A stretch of 64,000 bases of DNA, from assembly GCA_051294375.1 (NCBI GenBank), contig CM119271.1:10543376-10607375 (forward strand), given 5' to 3'. The stretch comes from Paraspadella gotoi (taxonomy: Eukaryota > Chaetognatha). This document shows positions 43,704 through 57,100 of the stretch, piece by piece; the first letter of the stretch is position 1; every line of letters starts with the position of its first letter. The translations under genes were made by a program, and so were the position numbers. The notes beneath the pieces were generated by a model. That model saw only the letters and a program-made list of their open reading frames with translations, did not search any database and had not been told where the DNA came from.

Positions 43704-45770
43704 AAAATTGTAATTTTAGTCAAATGACAAGGGAAAAAGTAATATGAACTGCCAGTCTTGAAATACATTCTCGCCACGCGGAACAGACGCCTCGAGCCAA
43801 AAAAACCTACAAAAATGGACATTGTTACTACGAACTGTCAACAAGAGGCTTCTAGATCAATTCAAGAGACTAGACGCTTAATCATTGATTTATGTTTCAA
43901 TTTTGTTTAACTAGTAACTAGATCTATTATTATGCTCTCTGTCCCTTACAATAATAATTGTCGATTACCGAGAATAAAAACGGTAATAATTTGCCCTCTC
44001 TCAATTCCGCTCAAATATCCGGTTTTTCCTGTACTTGATGTCGTGATTAATCTTTTGAAAAGTACATATGGATGAGGCAGAATTTGAAGCGAATTGAATA
44101 ATTGGATTGTAAATTAAAATGTAAACCTGTCGCTGTAATGTTCTGGACTAATCTTAGCTAAAGAATCAAAAGTGTTTTATTCAATATTTACCAATTCATT
44201 GCTTATTTCAAGATGTTTCTCTATACTTTAGTCATTTAATGTGTTAATTAATTTAATTAATTTAATTTATTTTACCATTATTGTTATCACTTCTGAAAAG
44301 AATTTGCTAAATACTGCAGCTACGTATGTACTTTTATAATTGTTAACGTTATTTAGGTTGCTGTGTTAGATGCACAGTAGCGATATCTGGAGTATATATC
44401 CTTTTAACTAAGAATTTGATGACTACGGAATAATAAATATTCGTATTTCTTATTCAACATCCACAAGTTATGAAATTACACTATTCTGGTGAAAAATTTC
44501 CAATTTTAAATACTTATTTATAATCTTATATCAAGATCTTCTTGAATTCTCGATTTTTATGCTGGCATAAATTTTGAAAAATGAGTTGTTAAGGAATACC
44601 GCGCTAATACGTACCGAAATCGAGTTTTATTGTTGATCAGAATCGAATCAAAGGTGGAAAACATTTTTAAATTCATAACCATGTGCTTGAAGTAAAAGCT
44701 ATCCAATGACATAAAGCTTTTTCTGGTCATTATCGTTGAAAAATAAGTTAGAATTAAAGGCAATATTGCTAGCTGCTTGTCGTTTTCTGCTGCAATCATA
44801 CTAGAAATTAGACACCTGCAGTTTGTAAGAGAAATTGGTATTGGTGTTGACTTTCGCATAACATTGACCTAATAAAAATGGTTTTTATTCACTATTCAGC
44901 CAAATAAGATACATACTAGGGATACAATGACAAATGACATCCGAAGTAATAAAATATATTTTAAAATTAAATTTCTTTGTTGCAAAATCAATGAAAAAAA
45001 AACACACTGGAACAAGCAACAGACGAGACGTGAAAGTTTTAATTTCTCGATATAATGGATAATCTTTTTGCAACGTTAAGGAAACAATCTGTATCAATGA
45101 ACATATGTTGTTTAATGTTTATTAAACAGTAATTTGTTTATCCGTAACCAGGGATCGATTAGTACGAGAGACTTTTATTCTTTTTTCTGAGGAGGAAGTG
45201 AGGAGAGACTCCTATTGATGAAGAGGAAAAGGACCGGCCTAGTCAATAGAAAGAGGAAGAGGAAGATATCCTCTTCCGTCATGCCGCCGCCGAGGAAAAA
45301 AGAAAATGGACGTCGCCTTCCTGAGCTGATGATAAAATTTGACAATTTCGTTCATTAGAAAAATTGAGAAACAATTATTGTTTATGCGGATAATATGAGT
45401 ATATATGTGCGTGGTGGTTTCTCCTGATCGTCTAAATACATCACGGAAAATGAATTTGACGGAATCGTGGCGCTTTCTAAGATCAGTTTGTCTTTACCGA
45501 TTGAAAAGTAAGGTACAAGATGCTTATTTTTGGTTTCATTTTAGAGAAAGGGTGTAGCGGGTTGGGGGTAGTTATTTATGAAGAATCGTTAAAGCACAAT
45601 TAGCTGTTACTTATTGCGTTTCAATTCTTTTAAGCATTGTTTACAAATTAAACATTTTCAGACCTATATGTAGAACTTTTGATGAGAATTACGATTTGAT
45701 TTGTGATTTCAGATTACCAAAGATTTGCCTTATTGAAGCTCGTACTTTTGATGTCCTGTAATTAAGAACA
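43704..45770. other. Intergenic region between the GluN2-like gene and IFT172
   Basis: AT-rich. A possible poly(A) signal AATAAA lies near 43973. Minus-strand open frames of 100 and 70 codons (44557-44859, 44885-45097) look neither repetitive nor familiar, and I could not assign them. An acceptor-like TTTGTGATTTCAG ends at 45712, 58 nt before the IFT172 ATG. Confidence 0.55.
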
Positions 45771-48435
45771 ATGCATATAAAGCACTTGAAAACCATCGTC
45801 CCTCCCCAAGAGGGCGCGGCAAAGATACAAGCTTTGGCTTGGGCACCCAACAGTCAAAAATTAGCCGTCTGTAACGCGGATCGAATCATCTCTCTTTATG
45901 ATGAATACGGCGAACGCAAGGATAAGTTCGCCACGAAGCCCATCGAGGCCAGATTCGGCCGCCGGAGCTATGTAGTGACCGGGCTGGCCTGGTCTCCCGA
46001 CTCTACCAAGCTCGCCGTGGCCCAATCCGACAACATCATCTACGTCTACAAGATCGGCGAAACCTGGGGAGACAAAAAGGTCATCTGCAACAAGTTCGTC
46101 CAGCAAAGCGCCGTCACTTGCATCTGTTGGCCGCCCGATCAACACATCGTCTTCGGTCTCGCCGACGGCAAAGTCCGCATCGCCAATACGAAGAATAACA
46201 AGTCCAACACCGTCTACGGCACGGACTCTTTCACCGTCGCCGTCACCCACAACGTCTCCGGCAAGGGTATCCTCTCCGGACACATGGACGGCACCGTCGT
46301 CCGTTACTTCTTCGACGACGAAGGCAGCGGCGACGCTCAGGGCAAATTGCTCAACCACTCCGTCCCGCCCTACGCGCTCGCCTGGGCGCTCAACTCGATC
46401 GTCATCGGCGGATGCGACCGCAAAGTCGTCGCCTACGGGAGAGACGGAAAAGTCATCCAACAATTCGACTACAGTCGGGATCAGGACGAGAGGGAGTTCA
46501 CTTGCGCAGTTCCCTCGCCCAGCGGACAATCGGTGGTCATGGGATCCTACGACCGTCTGAGGATTTACAATTGGAGTCCTCGCAAGGGTCAGTGGGAAGA
46601 GTCGCGCAGCAAGGATATCCCTTACCTCTATACCATCAGCTGCTTGAGTTGGCGCAAGGACGGATCCAAGCTCGTTTGCGGCACGCTTTGCGGCGGAGTG
46701 GAGACCTTTGACTGCTGCCTCAAGAGAACCATCTACCGCAACAAGTTCGAGATGACCTACGTGGGATTGAGTCAGGTCATCGTGAAGAATCTCTCCACCG
46801 GGTCGCGCGTCGTCCTCAAGTCTCACTACGGTTACGAGATCGACGACGTCAAGATTCTCGGCAAAGATCGATACTTGGTCGCCCACACGACGGACACCCT
46901 CCTCCTCGGCGATCTCCAGACCAACAAGCTCTCCGAGGTTGCCTGGCAACGCAGCGCCGCCGATGCCGCCAAGGAGAAGTTCTACTTCGACAACGACAAC
47001 GTTTGTCTTATCTTTAACGACGGGGAGTTGTCGCTCGTGGAGTACGGCGCCAACGAGATCCTCGGCAGCGTCCGGACGGAGTTCGTCAACCCGCACTTGA
47101 TCTCCGTCCGCATCAACGAGCGGAAAGTCAAAGAGTCGGACGAGAACAAGAAGATGGCGTATCTAGTGGATCTCAAGACAGTCGCCATCTTGGATCTCGT
47201 GTGGGGAATCAACGTCGCCCACGTGACCCACAACCACAAGATCGATTGGTTGGAGCTCAACGAGACGGGGAGGAAGCTGCTGATCAGGGACAAGCAGCTC
47301 AAGCTGTATCTCTACGACATCGCCACGCAGCAGTTGACCACGATGCTGCAGTATTGCTCCTACGTGCAGTGGGTGTTCGGGTCGGACGTAGTGGTGGCGC
47401 AGAATCGCGGGAATCTATGCGTTTGGTACAACATCGACGCCCCGGAACGCGTCACCATGTTCCCCATCAAGGGCGACATCGTGGAGATCGAGCGGGAGAA
47501 AAACCGGACGGAGGTGATCGTGACGGAGAACGTCTCCACCATCTCGTATCGCTTGGATGAAGGCCTCATCGAGTTCGGCACCGCCATCGACGACGGCAAC
47601 TGGAGTCGCGCCGTCAAGTTCCTCGAGGGGCTGGAGATGACGCCGGAGACGGAGGCGATGTGGAAGACGCTCGCCAAGCTGCTCCTCGAGAACAACGAGC
47701 TCGGATTCGCGGAGAGATGCTTCGCCGCTTTGGGCGACGCCGCCAAGTGTCGCTACTTGAGGGAGTTGAATCGGATCGTGGACGAGGAGGATCGATTGGC
47801 GGGGACCAAGACGGGGATCAATCATTATCGAGTCCGCGCTCGGTTGGCCGTGCTGGAGAAGAATTTCAAAGACGCCGAGGATATTTATCTGGAGCAGAAT
47901 TCCGTCGATGAATGCATTCAAATGTACCAAGAGTTGCACATGTGGGACGACGCCATCGCAGTGGCCGAGGCTAAATCCCATCCGAGGTTGGTTTTGGACT
48001 TTTTTTTCAACTGTCGTAAATGGGGAAAAAGCATTGCTTACGTTTAATCAATATCGTTTTGATAAAATAATAATAATAATATTCGTCCAAGTAAATCTGA
48101 TGATTTTTTTCAGATTCTTTCATTATTTTTCTTCATACTATACTATACTATGAAATTGGTACAACCAATATAATAATTATCCATTCATTTAATAAATAAG
48201 CTATCTTGCCCCTGACTTTGGACAGGCTTTGGTGGTTTAAGGCCTCCATCACTCTTACAAGATAATGACATAGCAGGTCCCTGCAAGCTTTCAATCAAGA
48301 CTCTCTCACAGTCCCGTTAATTCACTCCCAGAGTATAGTACTATAGTATACTATAGTATACAAAATAGAAAAATATCGTTTATTTGAAAAATTCTTTAAA
48401 AAAGGAAAAAAATGAATTCCTTTTTAGAAGACTGA

Positions 48436-48481
<46 letters not shown>

Positions 48482-51400
48482 GAAAATGCATAATGAAATG
48501 TAATTAAATTGAAAAACTAACGGAAGTTTTAAATTATATTTAGAAAACTTTTTTCTTTCACCCAAGGTTGGACGAACTCCGTTCCAACTTCTACAAATGG
48601 CTGACGGAATCTTCCCAAGAGGAAAAGGCCGGCGAATTGAAGGAACGTGAAGGGGATTATCTCGGCGCCGTCGATCTCTACCTTCGAGCGGGTCTTCCGG
48701 CGAAAGCGGCGGCTCTGGCCACGACCAGACCAGAAGTCCTTAAACATGACGACGTCGTTCAACGCATCGCGGCCATTCTCATCAAGGGAGAATTCTACGA
48801 ACGCGCCGGCGACCTCTTCGAACACGTCCGCGAAAACGACCAAGCGCTGGAGTGCTATCGCAAAGGCAACTGCTACCGCAAGGCCGTCGATCTGGCTCGG
48901 TCCAAATATCCGCCGAAGGTCGTGAGGCTGGAGGAGGAGTGGGGCGACTACCTCGTCCTCCACAAACAGCTCGACGCGGCCATTAATCATTTCATCGAGG
49001 CCAACGCTCTCGTCAAGGCCGCCGACGCCGCGATTGGCTCTCGCCAATGGCAGAAAGCCGTGCAGATCGTGGAATTGCTGGATCCGGCCACGGCGGAGAA
49101 ATACTTCAAGAAATTGGCCGAACACTACGCGTTCGTGGAGGATTTCGACAACGCGGAGAGATTCTTCGTCGCCGCTGGATGCATCAAGGACGCCATCCAA
49201 ATGTACAACGAAGCCAGTCGCTGGGAAGACGCCCACCGTCTCGCCTCTCGCTGCATGGACGCCAAGGAGGTCTCCGAGCTCTACCAACGCCAGGCGAGGA
49301 AATTGGCTGAAGAAGGTCGATTGAAGGAAGCGGAGCGTCTCTACATCACTGTCCGGGAGCCGGATTCGGCAATCGCCATGTACAAGCGAGCCAAGCAGTA
49401 CGACAACATGATTCGTCTGGTCAAGCAGTATCATCCCGATTTGCTGCAGGATACCTACATCCACGTAGCCAAGGAAGTGGAGAACGAAGGCAAGCACAAG
49501 CAAGCGGAGCACTTTTACATCGAAGGCGGTGATTGGCGCGCCTGCGTCAACATGTACCGTAACGCGGACAACTGGGAAGAGTGCTACCGAGTCGCCAAGA
49601 CTTTCGGCGGGAATTCTGCCTCCAAACAAGTCGCTTATCTTTGGGCCAAGAGCCTCGGCGGCGACTCGGCCGTCAAGTTGCTCAGCAAGTTTGGTCTCCT
49701 CGAGCAGGGAATCGATTATGCGATGGAATCTTATCATTTCGATTTCGCTTTCGAGTTGGCTCGATCCGCGATGACGTCCAAAATGGCCGACATTCATTTC
49801 AAGTACGCCATCTTTCTCGAAGACGAGGGTCGCTTTCGTGAGGCTGAGGCGGAGTTCGTCAAAGCCTCGAAGCCGAAGGAGGCCGTCCTCATGTATGTGC
49901 ATCAGCAAGACTGGGACGCCGCCCAGCGGGTCGCCGAGGAGCACGATCCTAAGTCCATGTCCGACGTGCTTGTTGGTCAGGCGAAGATTGCTTTCGACAA
50001 CAAGGACTTTGCCAAAGGCGAGTCGTATCTGCTCCGCGCTCAGCGGGCCGAACTTTGCATCCAATTGTACAAAGAGCTCAACATGTGGAAGGACGCGTTG
50101 AGAGTGGCCAAGGAGTATTTGCCAACTCAATTGGCGACGACCCAAGCGGAATACGAACGAGAAGCACTCAGCAAAGGCGCTCGCGGAACCGAGGCTCTCA
50201 TGCAGCAAGCCAAAGAGTTTGAGAATACAAATCAGCACGCCAACGCTGCCAAGCTTTACATCAAGATTGCTCTTCAAAGCGACGCGGACGGCAACAAAAA
50301 TAACAGCAACTCGGCCAATCAAGCCGTCGCTTGCATTCTCCGCGCGGTGGATATTACCTGCAAGTTTCTGGAGCCGCAGCACACGACCTCGGTGGTAAAG
50401 ATGGCGGCACCGAAGCTCCTCGCGATGGAGCGCTACACCGAAGCGGCCAAGATCTTTGTCGCTGCAGGAATGGAGAAGGAAGCCGCCGACGCCTTTATAC
50501 AGGGTGGGGATTTTCCCAGAGCGCGGCAGTTGGCGAAAGAGACGGACCCTAAACTGGAGGCTTACGTGGAACAACGTTACAAATCGTCGTTGGTGGCGGC
50601 AGGAAAGGCGGAGGCGTTGGCTACGGTCGACGCCGGCGCCGCCCTCGATCTTTTCGTCGAGAAGGGCGAGTGGGACGAATGCATCGCCACCGCCGAGAAA
50701 CAGGGCTACAAGGTTCTTCACAAATACGTGGCTCTTTACGCGAGCAAGCTGATCAAGGAAGGAAACGTTGAGAAGGCGCTCTCTCTTTACGCCAAGCACG
50801 GTGCTCCGACGAATCCAGAAAATCACAACATCTACAAGCGGTTGGCGCACGAGCTCTTTTTCGCCAAGTCGATGAACAAAGCCTCCGCTTATCAAACGTG
50901 GGCCAATCTCCGCGACGTCCTGCACGACCTCTGTGAGAATTTCGGCAAGAGTTCTGAGAACAACTCGAAGACCCACAAAGAGTTCGAGTCGCTGCTCATC
51001 GTCGCCCACTTTTTCGCCATCCGCTCCGCCTGTCAGAGTCAAAAGGCGTTGGAGGCGCTCGCCGTCAAAGTCACCGTCTCGATGCTGCGCTACACGGAGC
51101 ACATTCCGGCCGACAAGGCCTTCGTGGAAGCCGGCATGGCATGCAAGGCCATCGGATGGGAGAACATGGCTTTCGTCTTCCTCAACCGGTTCCTGGATTT
51201 GCACGAGGCGATCGAGGACGGGAGTCTCGACGCCGTCGACAATTCCGACTTCAAAGACACCGACATTCCCTTCGACGTTCCGCTGCCCGAAAAGCCGCAT
51301 CTCAGCGACGCCGAACACGACGAGATCAAGGAGTGGGTCCTCACCGTCTCGATGGACGCCAAGGTGGAGCAAGTGCTGCCCAAAGACGAGAGAGGAGTCT

Positions 51401-51642
51401 ACGAAGCTTCCCTCGTCGCTCCGGACACGGGCATTCGATCCCTGCCCTGCGTCATTTCCGGATATCCCGTCCTGAGAAACAAGCTGGACTTTCGTCGTCC
51501 CGGCCGCGCCGCCAACAAGGAAGATTGGAACAAGTTTGTGATGGCGATGAAGTCGTCTCACAGTTCGGAATGTCAGGACGTCTGCAAATTTATCGGGCAG
51601 TGGTGCGGAACGTCTCCCAATCCCACTTATAATTTTCAGTGA
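45771..51642 (+). CDS. IFT172: IFT172, intraflagellar transport protein 172
   Basis: Two exons, 45771-47986 and 48567-51642, join in phase ([11 protein letters not shown]) into 1763 residues; the family length is about 1750. The start [19 protein letters not shown] matches the family start. The first half is WD40 beta-propeller sequence ([55 protein letters not shown]), the second half TPR-like helical repeats ([38 protein letters not shown]), and the end [18 protein letters not shown] is conserved. IFT172 is a peripheral subunit of IFT-B needed to build and maintain cilia. The single intron carries an R2 repeat and a CT microsatellite. A poly(A) signal AATAAA lies near 51726. Long antisense open frames over both exons are mirror effects of its GC-rich codons. 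Confidence 0.97.
48150..48280 (+). repeat. Dispersed repeat R2 copy in the IFT172 intron
   Basis: The fullest copy in the window: ATGAAATTGGTACAACCAAT through CCTGACTTTGGACAGGC to ACAAGATAATGACATAGCAG. Confidence 0.75.
48438..48482. repeat. (CT)n microsatellite
   Basis: CT run in the IFT172 intron, about 80 bp before the acceptor. Confidence 0.85.
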
Positions 51643-52051
51643 AAATGGACTAACACGTAGAAAACAGATTCACAAGATCTCACAAACATGTTTTTTTCGT
51701 AATTCACGAAGTGCCATTCCAACGGAATAAAAATTTACATTTTGTAAGAGAATACAAATACAAAGTTATCTTCAAATTACTAATTGTCACGTAATTCGAT
51801 ATTATTGTAACGCAACTGCTAAATGGAGAGTCGCGCTAGTCATTAGTTTATTGTAGCCGAATCCAAATCAACACAATCGAGAGCTTTACTTATCACATTT
51901 TTTCGATCATATTTTCGATTCGCTTTTTGAAACTCAGTTTTCCGTCCAAAGATTTTTATCCCACTTGTGCCAAATTTAATATTTAATTATACTCTCACGT
52001 TTATTTATTTTATTTATTCTCGCACCTTTAAATTTTTTTTAGAAAGGAAAA
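51643..52051 (+). other. IFT172-MRPL44 spacer
   Basis: 409 bp, AT-rich. AATAAA near 51726 is a likely IFT172 poly(A) signal. A strong acceptor-like AAATTTTTTTTAG ends at 52042, only nine bases before the MRPL44 ATG. Confidence 0.6.
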
Positions 52052-53927
52052 ATGTTAAAACGGGCCTTCGTTCGGTATTTAAGCGTGAAAAACAAATGCC
52101 AAAGATTCGACGTCGAGAACTTTCGTCAAGCCAGATGGCTCTCCACGACTTCGCATTATCGCGCGGGTCACGGAAAACATTGGACGGATTACGACGAGGA
52201 AACCGTCAACGTTCGTCAATTCCAAGATCAAATTATGCACCGGAACCGCGAGATCGCCATCGTGCCGCCCGAGCGTCATCGGTCCGAGTGGCCGAACTGG
52301 AACTACGACGCGGAGATCTTCGCCTTCTGCCATCGGATCGGAGAGACCTTCGACGACGCCTTGCTGAGAAAAGGCGAGTCCGTGAAAAGGAGAGGGGCAG
52401 CCGATTGATTTGGCGAAAGATTTGTTTTAAATCTTTGGATAAATTGGTTATAAATGAATGATGGTTTACCGTTAAGGCTTAAATTCTATAGTTTAATTTG
52501 TGAGGCCGCTCTTTGTTTCACTTGGAGCAACTGACGCCCTTAATTCGTATTGTGATTATTCCCTCAGCCTTGCAGGATTCGTCCATGCAGCGTCTGTCTG
52601 AAAGCATCGGTATCGGCGGCAGCAGGAGCAACGTCGGCAGCGGAGACGGCGAAGAAGTGGTCTCTCGATCCGAAGTCGACGCCAATGACGACCTGGCCGA
52701 GTTGGGACGAAACGTCGCCGCGGAATACATCCACGCTTACATCGGGACTCATTTCCCGAACCTGATGCAAGGTTGAAATCTATTTTTAGATCTTTTCGTA
52801 TTAATTTCAGTTTAAGGTCCATTGTGATCTTTTTCGTATTTTAAAACTAATTACTAATATATACTACTATTTTGAGACTGATTGAGTGTCCTTACGCTTT
52901 TTAAAAAAGATTTCCCGCCCCGCCCCCCGAATTTAACCCCAGAGGGATGCGAAGCCGTCTCCGCATATTTGCTCAACGACACAGTCTCGTCTCACGTCGC
53001 GCGGAATCTTGGAATCGCCGATCTCATCCTCAGCGACAGCGTGAAGCCTCTACCCCGCGTCGTTGCCAAAGCATTTCACGGTTAGGATTACCCTCTCTTT
53101 TCGCACAGCGTGATTTCTTAGAATTGATTTTGTTCTTTTGTTTCAGCGATCATCGGTGCTTTGACCCTTTCTACGACGTTGGAGAGAGCACAACATTTTG
53201 TCCTTGACTTTCTTCTCACGCAACTGGTCGAAAAAGGTGAATTATGCTCATTTGTTTCCGAATATGCAAAGAAAGTTTTTTTTTGTTTTTATATATTTTA
53301 TATAGAGCTCTACTAAATTTTTAGCAATGATTTCAAGTATTTTTGCCATCTTGTTTTTTTACATAAAAAAAAACTAAAAACGCACGGCCAAAACAAAACT
53401 CGATTGATTCCTCAATTCTTAATCAGATATTTTCGAGTTGATCGACTCGTCGGCGATGAATTTCGATCTTCTCAAAAGGATTCTTTTCTTGTCTTCGGGG
53501 GCGACGTTAGAACCGAGACTTATTCGATCAACAGGTTGAGATAAAATGTCAAATAAAATGTCAAATAAAATGTCGGTTGATGATGAACATCCAGAATTGG
53601 TTTATCCTAAGATTTTATAATAACGAATTTTGCTCCTCAGCATCCAGCACGATTCTCTCGCTCTACACGGTCGGCATTTACAGCGACAAGGACCCAAATA
53701 TAAGCGAGGAGACTGAAGTCACGGACCAATCGCCCTCGAAGACGCTCGTCGGCGAGGGCTCTGGCGAGACCGTCGCCGTCGCCGTAGACATGGCGGCCAA
53801 GGACGGACTCCGGCGAATCTTCGGGACCCACTGGGGCTGCAGAACTCTCCTCGGCGACGAAGCCAGAAACGTGCGTTTCCAAAAGAACGAGGAAACTTGG
53901 TCGTTGGCGTCTTTGCCGCAAAGTTGA
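52052..53927 (+). CDS. MRPL44: Mitochondrial ribosomal protein L44 (mL44)
   Basis: Six exons: 52052-52373, 52568-52771, 52910-53080, 53147-53236, 53427-53534, 53641-53927, giving 393 residues. mL44 is a large-subunit mitoribosomal protein with a catalytically inert RNase III-like domain and a C-terminal double-stranded-RNA-binding domain. Blocks seen: EWPNWNYDAEIFAFCHRIGE (human has KPNWDYHAEIQAFGHRL), SSHVARNLGIADLILSDSV, AIIGALTLSTTLERAQ, and YTVGIYSDKDPNI plus VGEGSGETVAVAVDMAA of the dsRBD. The Arg/Ser-rich N-terminus fits a mitochondrial presequence. The first intron must use a GC donor (AAAAG|GCGAGT) to restore the conserved frame; without it translation stops after 118 codons. All five introns are phase 1. 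Confidence 0.93.
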
Positions 53928-54178
53928 ATCAGTCCGTGTCATTTTTATGCCTTTTCGCCCCGTGATTTATTGTTTTACATTATTTTTGTTTTCGTTGATC
54001 CAGATCACGTGATAATAGGAAATAATAGTAAAAAAAAAACCCAAAGTGCCTCTTTTTTTTTTTTTTCATTCGGAAGAGATATGAATCCCGATGAAGGAAA
54101 GCGACGATTCGAAACCGAGTCCCCGCCCTTCCGATTCTCACCTCACCCTCTCCAATCTCTCTTCACACATCGATTAAA
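53928..54178 (+). other. MRPL44 3' end to Wide-awake 5' leader
   Basis: Only 251 bp separate the two coding regions. There is no AATAAA in this short spacer; acceptor-like TTTTCGTTGATCCAG ends at 54003. Confidence 0.55.
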
Positions 54179-57100
54179 ATGAGAAGTTCGTCGATGACTT
54201 CGCCGAAATCCCTGAAAACGCCGTCGTCTTCGTTGGGCGCGGCGTCGTCGCCCAAGAGGACCAAGGGTTCCACTGCCTCTTCGCCGTCCAAAGATGGCGG
54301 GAATCATCATCCGACGTTTCCCTTCTCCGGACGGAAGGGGGCGCGGCTGCCGACGCCGACGTCGACGAGGAAGAAGTGGAGTTTCGGCGCCTCCGTCGAT
54401 GTCGACGGAAAAGGGAGCGACGCCGCGGGTAAAGAGATGGGGTTAAAATATTTTTCAGATGGTGCGGGAATTTTTGACTGAAGTCGCCAATTTTTGTTCT
54501 GAACTGAGAATCGATATGTTTTTTGGAAATACATATTTGGCATAATTAAGTATTTTTGAAATTTGTAAAACTTTTTTTTCCATGCTCGTGACAATTACAT
54601 TTTTTAAATTATAGTGATGATTGATGAAGAACAAAAAAATTATCCAAAATTAAAAACTCTTTTCTTTTGTGATGTAAAATTATTTTTTACATTTGTTTTA
54701 ATTAAACTAATGACATCCCACAGGTCCGTCGTCCCCTACTCGCCTTTCATCCCCAAGTTCCAACTCCTTCACAAATCTCATTTCTCGCCTCGCACAAAAC
54801 GTCTCAGTCATGCGCGTCGGTTCTCTCCGCAAATCTCTCTCTCCGCCCAAGCGCAACCGCGGTCGGAGCTTCAGCGAAGGTCCCGTCGAGGAGACCTCGC
54901 CTCCCAAGTCGGTCGCCGAATCGGACGGCTCCTTTCCAGTCCGCTCTTTGCCCCGGGGTCGGCCTGGCCGCTCCTCGCCGGCGCCGCTGGCTTCTCGCTC
55001 TACCTTCAGCTCATTCCCGCTCGACGGCGACCGCGGCGTCTCGGAACTGGACGCTCAGAGCTGGCGGCGTCGGCGAACGAAACCTCTCGCTCAAAACCTC
55101 GACGACGCCTTCGCCGCGGAGAGTCTGCCGCCGTCGACGCCGCGGCCCGAGTCTTCTTCTCACTTCAACGCCTCCTCGCTCAAATCACCGTCCGTCGGGA
55201 AACTCTCGCGAACATCTTCCTTTCAACAGAAGAAAGATCAAATTCGCGCCATCTTGGGAAAGAGTTTCTCTCGCTCCTTCGCCGAGGGCGGGCGGAGAGA
55301 AGGACCGGAGGGTTTCGCGACGGAACTCTTCCTCGCCGTGGAGGCGGAGGACGCAGAGAGAGTTCGCGCGGCGCTGGCGAAGGAGGCGGCGCACGAGGAT
55401 CTTCGCGTCGAGTTCGTCGTCAACAATCAGGGATTCACGCCGCTCGACGTCGCCGTCATGTTGGGCAACCGCGTCGTCGCCAAGTTACTCATCGCCCACG
55501 GAGCGCGAGAGGCGCCAGAGTTCGTGGCGGACCCTTTTTCGCGCAGCAACAAGATCCTCGACATGCTTGAGAGGTGCGAGCGGAAGATCGAACAGTTGAC
55601 GTTGGCTCTCGTGCGGAACGGAGCCGAGGGCAGCGTCTCGCCGGGGGAGGAGGCCAAGCGAGTCGGAGTCGACGAGCGAAACAGCGGACAGGCTTTGGCC
55701 TTTTGGGAACGACAGCGGCGACTATTCGAGAGAATGCAACGGACGTTCCAAGGGGCGGACATTCCCGGCCCGCCGGAATTTGTAAAGCTGGAAGTGGCGG
55801 GCTCCGAATCGTTGATGATAACTATCTCCGAGCCTCGACGGTCGGGTGGTGCGTTGGTCACGATGTACAAAGTGGAGTGGAGCGGATCGTCGGACTTTGA
55901 GACCCTCGAGGGCGAACTCACCGCCTTCGGGGTCGACGATGTCAACGTTAAAATCGGCAGCTTGATTCCCGGTCAATCATATTTCGTCAGGGTCTCGGCG
56001 ATGAATCTCAAGGGTTGCGGACCGGCCAGGGCAGCGGAGCCCTTTTCCGCCGTGCCCTCCAGTTGGAAAGAGGTGTGCCCTGGACGCCGGTGCGAACCCG
56101 GCGACGGACTGTTGAAACTCAACGCTTTGATCGACGAAATTCTCGGCTGCGGTTCTTACTCGTCTCGAGGATTCGACGGCCGCAGCGGGAGAAAGCGAAG
56201 CTTCAAGAACATGTTCGTCGGTAGCAGCAAGATGGTCAAGGGAACGAATCCTCGCAGAGGCTTCTACTTGGCCTGTCTCTTGTACCATGAAAATCTCCTT
56301 CTGGTGACGCCCGACGGGACGCTCCCAATGTGCAAAGTGGACGACGTGGCTCCCAACGGCGGGGCCCTCGTCGGCGACCTCCTCTGGTTTATGAAGGTGG
56401 CGGCGACTTGGGACGACGTCAAGAGTCTCCAACAGGAAATGTCCTGCGCCGGCGAAGAAGTCTCCGATGCTTTGCAGTGGAGAATAAAGCTGATCGACGC
56501 CGCCGTCCTCATGCAGAGTTTTCTGGGGATCAAAAACTTAGGTCAGGTCAACTACACCGTGGAGAGAGATTCCAACGGGGTCGTCGTGCTATTGCTCGTC
56601 AAGAACGTCCTCTACCCGAATGTGTTGCGACCCGGGATCGGCCGCTGGATTCCGCAAGACTTCGTGCTCGACCGGATTTCGACGACGATGGCCGAAGGAT
56701 CGAGCGTTGAGAATCTTATGCGGAAATCCTCGGAGATCGTGCAGGTCCACGGCTCCGTTAAAAAATTGCTTCCTAAAGGATTGCACGTGGGTTACCTAAA
56801 ATTGATAGGCAGCATGGATCAAATCAACATAATCGTTCCGGAAAAACTTCCCAACGTTCCGCCTCACGTCAAAGTCCGAAACAACTCGAACATTTCCAAA
56901 GGAGAATGGCAGCACCTGCTCAGCGGAAATTGCAATAACATTTCTAACTGCAAACGTAACTCGGAATTCTATCGGCAACTCATCGAGTCTATGTGGGAGC
57001 TTCAGCGACTTCTCTCCATCCCCGAGTCGTCCTTCAGAGATCACAGACTCTACACTCGCGAACTGATCGAACTGGACGAAGATCGATCATTGCTCATCGT

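Noticed and set aside
44557-45097. Two minus-strand frames as a possible small receptor gene
   Set aside because: They are of ordinary length for AT-rich spacer sequence and no motif or family likeness could be named; kept only as a remark in the intergenic entry.
48529-51561. A 1010-codon open frame antisense to IFT172 exon 2, and a 411-codon one antisense to exon 1 (45861-47096)
   Set aside because: The sense frames encode an unmistakable, conserved IFT172. The antisense frames mirror its GC-rich third positions, contain no recognisable domain and have composition skewed to Val, Leu and Arg.
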